The position numbers were made by a program, and so were the translations under genes. A stretch of 7,968 nt of DNA, taken from SIG440 sp045580025. Its GTDB lineage: Bacteria > Bacillota > Clostridia > Monoglobales > Monoglobaceae. The notes beneath the pieces were generated by a model. It was given only the letters and a program-made list of their open reading frames with translations, was not told where the DNA came from and made no database searches. The stretch lies in contig JAZNNB010000070.1 of the NCBI GenBank assembly GCA_045580025.1, forward strand, positions 1 to 7,968, read 5' to 3'. Shown piece by piece: positions 6,331 to 7,968 of the stretch; the stretch's first letter is position 1, and every line of letters begins with the position of its first letter.

Positions 6331-7170
6331 ATGATAAAGCTTTATAATATTGACCACTTAAGCCTTCACGAAACCTTCCTCTGTGGACAGTGCTTTCGTT
6401 GGGAAAAAGATGAAAACGGTGTGTTTTGGGGCGTTGTAAAAAATCACGCCGCAAAAATGTACTATCACGATAAAAACACAATCTATCTTGAAAGTTCAAA
6501 CCCTGACCTGATTTTCTGGAGCAGATATTTGAGCTTTTCAAGTGATTATAACGTAATCGAAGAAGCTCTATGGGAAAACGAACTTCTTCGCCCCTCTATT
6601 GAGAAGGGTCGCGGAATAAGAATCTTAAAACAAGACCTTTGGGAAACCATTGTGACTTTCATAATTTCCGCAAACAATAATATACCAAGGATAAAGAAAA
6701 TTGTTTTAGCTCTTTGCGAGAACTTTGGTGAAAAAATAGAGTTTGAGGACAAAACATTTTTTGGTTTTCCCACTCCTGAAACTTTAGCAAAGCTCAGCAT
6801 TGATGACCTAAAAATTATTCGTGCAGGTTTTCGTGACAAATATATTCTTGATGCAGCAAAAAAAGTGACATCAGGAGAGATTTCTCTGGATGCAATACAG
6901 GCTATGAGTGACAAAGACGCAAAAAAAGAACTTATGAAAATAAACGGTGTGGGCAGCAAGGTCGCTGACTGTGTTCTTCTTTTCGCCCTTGGAAGATACA
7001 AAACCTTTCCTCAGGATGTATGGATAAAACGAATTCTCTCTGACCTTTATGGGGTTAACGAAAAAGACATCCCCTCCTTTGCTGAAAAAACCTTTGGAAA
7101 TTTCGGCGGTGTTGCACAGCAATATCTTTATTACTATTACGCAGTAGAAAAAGAGAATATTGCCATTTGA
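6331..7170 (+). CDS. ogg: 8-oxoguanine DNA glycosylase/AP lyase (Ogg)
   Basis: Removes 8-oxoguanine from DNA and can cut the resulting abasic site. At 279 residues it is a compact bacterial relative of human OGG1. GQCFRW (19-24) matches the human GQSFRW, with G19 equivalent to G42, which reads the N7-H of 8-oxoguanine. SANNNIPRIKK (113-123) holds the NNN-x2-R damage-opposite-base loop, with R120 equivalent to human R154. The helix-hairpin-helix INGVGSKVADC (204-214) carries the nucleophile K210 (human K249) and C214 (human C253). FPQDVW (226-231) gives catalytic D229 (human D268), at the same 19-residue spacing as in the human enzyme. Q263 and Y267 align with human Q315 and F319. AAGAAAGGA lies before the ATG. 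It sits 18 bp after the P-loop-Asp23 gene, in the same operon. Confidence 0.95.
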   Translation: MIKLYNIDHLSLHETFLCGQCFRWEKDENGVFWGVVKNHAAKMYYHDKNTIYLESSNPDLIFWSRYLSFSSDYNVIEEALWENELLRPSIEKGRGIRILKQDLWETIVTFIISANNNIPRIKKIVLALCENFGEKIEFEDKTFFGFPTPETLAKLSIDDLKIIRAGFRDKYILDAAKKVTSGEISLDAIQAMSDKDAKKELMKINGVGSKVADCVLLFALGRYKTFPQDVWIKRILSDLYGVNEKDIPSFAEKTFGNFGGVAQQYLYYYYAVEKENIAI

Positions 7171-7193
7171 CCGCGCTTGAAAGGAATGATTTT

Positions 7194-7763
7194 ATGAAAG
7201 TTTCAGATGCACTGAAAACTCGCCGGACAATCCGTAAATTTAACCAAGCCCCTCTTCCAAAAGAAGATGTTCTTGAGCTTGTTGAATATGCAAGACTCTG
7301 TGCATATCCCGCAAACCTGCAACCTCTTAAATTTGCAATAATTCAGAGCGCTGAATTATGTGGCAAAATCTTCCCTAATACAAAGTGGGCAGGGTACCTC
7401 CCTGACGGAACGCCAAAGGAAAATGAGCGTCCTACCGCATATATTGCGGTGCTTGGTGACAAAACCATTAAAGATTCTTTCGAAGTGGAAGCGGGTGCGG
7501 CAGTCACTTCAATGATGCTTGGGGCCTTTGAAAAAGGTATTGCAAGCTGTTGGATTGGCGCACTCACCAGAGAACCCATTATGGACATTCTCGCCCTTGA
7601 CAAAGAGCATTTTTCTCTTCTCTATCTTCTTGCTCTTGGCTATCCTGCACAAGAAAGCGAGGCTTGCGAATTCTCAGGCAGCATTAAATATTTTGAAGAC
7701 GAAAATAAAAAAATAAATGTTCCAAAACGTTCATTTGATGAAATTCTTATTTTTGATAAATAG
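7194..7763 (+). CDS. Nitroreductase-family flavoprotein
   Basis: A 189-residue member of the FMN-dependent nitroreductase superfamily, which transfers electrons from NAD(P)H to nitro compounds, quinones or other acceptors. The true substrate is unknown. The N-terminal RRTIRKF (10-16) supplies the FMN-phosphate arginines, and PANLQPLKF (39-47) is the usual N-x-Q-P flavin loop. The helix AGAAVTSMMLGAFEKGIASCWIGAL runs 100-124, and LALGYPAQ (146-153) ends the core. I chose the ATG at 7194 because AAGGA (7181-7185) lies 8 nt upstream. An alternative TTG at 7167 overlaps the ogg stop, lacks such a site and would add nine untypical residues. It is the last gene of the operon and is followed by a terminator. 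The C-terminus is short, as in the smaller members of the family. Confidence 0.9.
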   Translation: MKVSDALKTRRTIRKFNQAPLPKEDVLELVEYARLCAYPANLQPLKFAIIQSAELCGKIFPNTKWAGYLPDGTPKENERPTAYIAVLGDKTIKDSFEVEAGAAVTSMMLGAFEKGIASCWIGALTREPIMDILALDKEHFSLLYLLALGYPAQESEACEFSGSIKYFEDENKKINVPKRSFDEILIFDK

Positions 7764-7780
7764 TTTTCTCTATGCAACAA

Positions 7781-7813
7781 AAAACCTTGCAGCACCTAAG
7801 GCTGCAAGGTTTT
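7781..7813. terminator. Bidirectional intrinsic terminator shared by convergent genes
   Basis: AAAACCTTGCAGC (7781-7793) and GCTGCAAGGTTTT (7801-7813) form a perfect 13-bp stem with the 7-nt loop ACCTAAG. TTTCTTTATTTCT follows on the plus strand, and the A-rich left flank gives a T-run on the minus strand. It lies 17 bp after the nitroreductase stop, and the right-hand arm encodes the last residues of the convergent gene. Confidence 0.9.
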
Positions 7814-7968
7814 CTTTATTTCTGAATATTTTTTTAATGTTTCACCCAGTCTTTTGTCAAAAGCAACTTTTCTGTCATACCTTTCACCGCAAACACACTC
7901 CGCATAAAACGAATAGCTTTTCACCCGACCATCTGTAATCTGAAACAATGGTCTCTCACACTTGCGAC
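7796..7968 (-). CDS. Hypothetical cysteine-containing protein, C-terminal part (runs off right edge)
   Basis: On the minus strand I read 56 codons and a TAG (7798-7796) without interruption from the window edge. The visible protein starts RKCERPLFQITDGRVKSYSF, continues YAECVCGERYDRK and ends KKYSEIKKTLQP. C3 and the pair C24-x-C26 suggest part of a small zinc-binding site, whose other ligands would lie before the edge. The tail is lysine-rich. The other two minus-strand frames here are interrupted by stops. The last four sense codons and the stop fall inside the terminator hairpin at 7781-7813. I do not recognise the family, and zinc binding is inference. Confidence 0.65.
   Translation of the reverse strand, partial: RKCERPLFQITDGRVKSYSFYAECVCGERYDRKVAFDKRLGETLKKYSEIKKTLQP

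Noticed and set aside
7167..7193. TTG start that would lengthen the nitroreductase by nine residues and overlap ogg.
   Set aside because: The ATG at 7194 has a correctly spaced AAGGA and starts right at the typical MKVSDALKTRRT beginning of the family.

Overview
The window looks like chromosomal DNA of a low-GC anaerobic Firmicute, most likely a gut-type Clostridia member. The pointers are AT-rich intergenic DNA, strong GGAGG/AAGGAG ribosome binding sites, vegetative (sigma-A type) promoters, Rex, an 'Aquifex-type' short aconitase, a clostridial-type Ogg, and a P-loop/Asp23 protein of a kind I associate with Clostridia. I cannot name the genus from the sequence alone.

Layout. (1) Positions 1-188, minus strand: the 5' part of a small unrecognised gene running off the left edge. 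(2) 368-1168, minus: a short-chain dehydrogenase/reductase (SDR) with an unusual glycine-rich loop. (3) 1169-1659: a divergent intergenic region with a promoter for the SDR on one side and a strong TTGACA-17-TAAAAT promoter on the other. Between them lie two perfect DnaA boxes, a 13-bp palindrome and two TTTAACAA elements. (4) 1660-7763, plus: six closely spaced genes that read as one operon: aconitase, NADP-type isocitrate dehydrogenase, the NADH sensor Rex, a P-loop NTPase-Asp23 fusion of unknown function, 8-oxoguanine DNA glycosylase and a nitroreductase-family flavoprotein. Gaps are 4 to 34 bp. (5) 7781-7813: a strong hairpin, T-rich on both sides, that ends the operon. It also overlaps the last codons of a convergent minus-strand gene (7796 to beyond the right edge) encoding a cysteine-containing protein I do not recognise.

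How the genes fit together. Aconitase and isocitrate dehydrogenase convert citrate to 2-oxoglutarate with production of NADPH, the usual anaerobe route to glutamate. Rex reads the NADH/NAD+ ratio. Ogg repairs oxidised guanine, and the nitroreductase-like protein is a flavin oxidoreductase. The operon therefore joins carbon-flow and redox genes to oxidative-damage repair, with the P-loop-Asp23 protein in the middle as the least understood member. That fusion protein and the DnaA-box-bearing control region are the parts most worth following up. I see no mobile element, CRISPR array, tRNA or rRNA.
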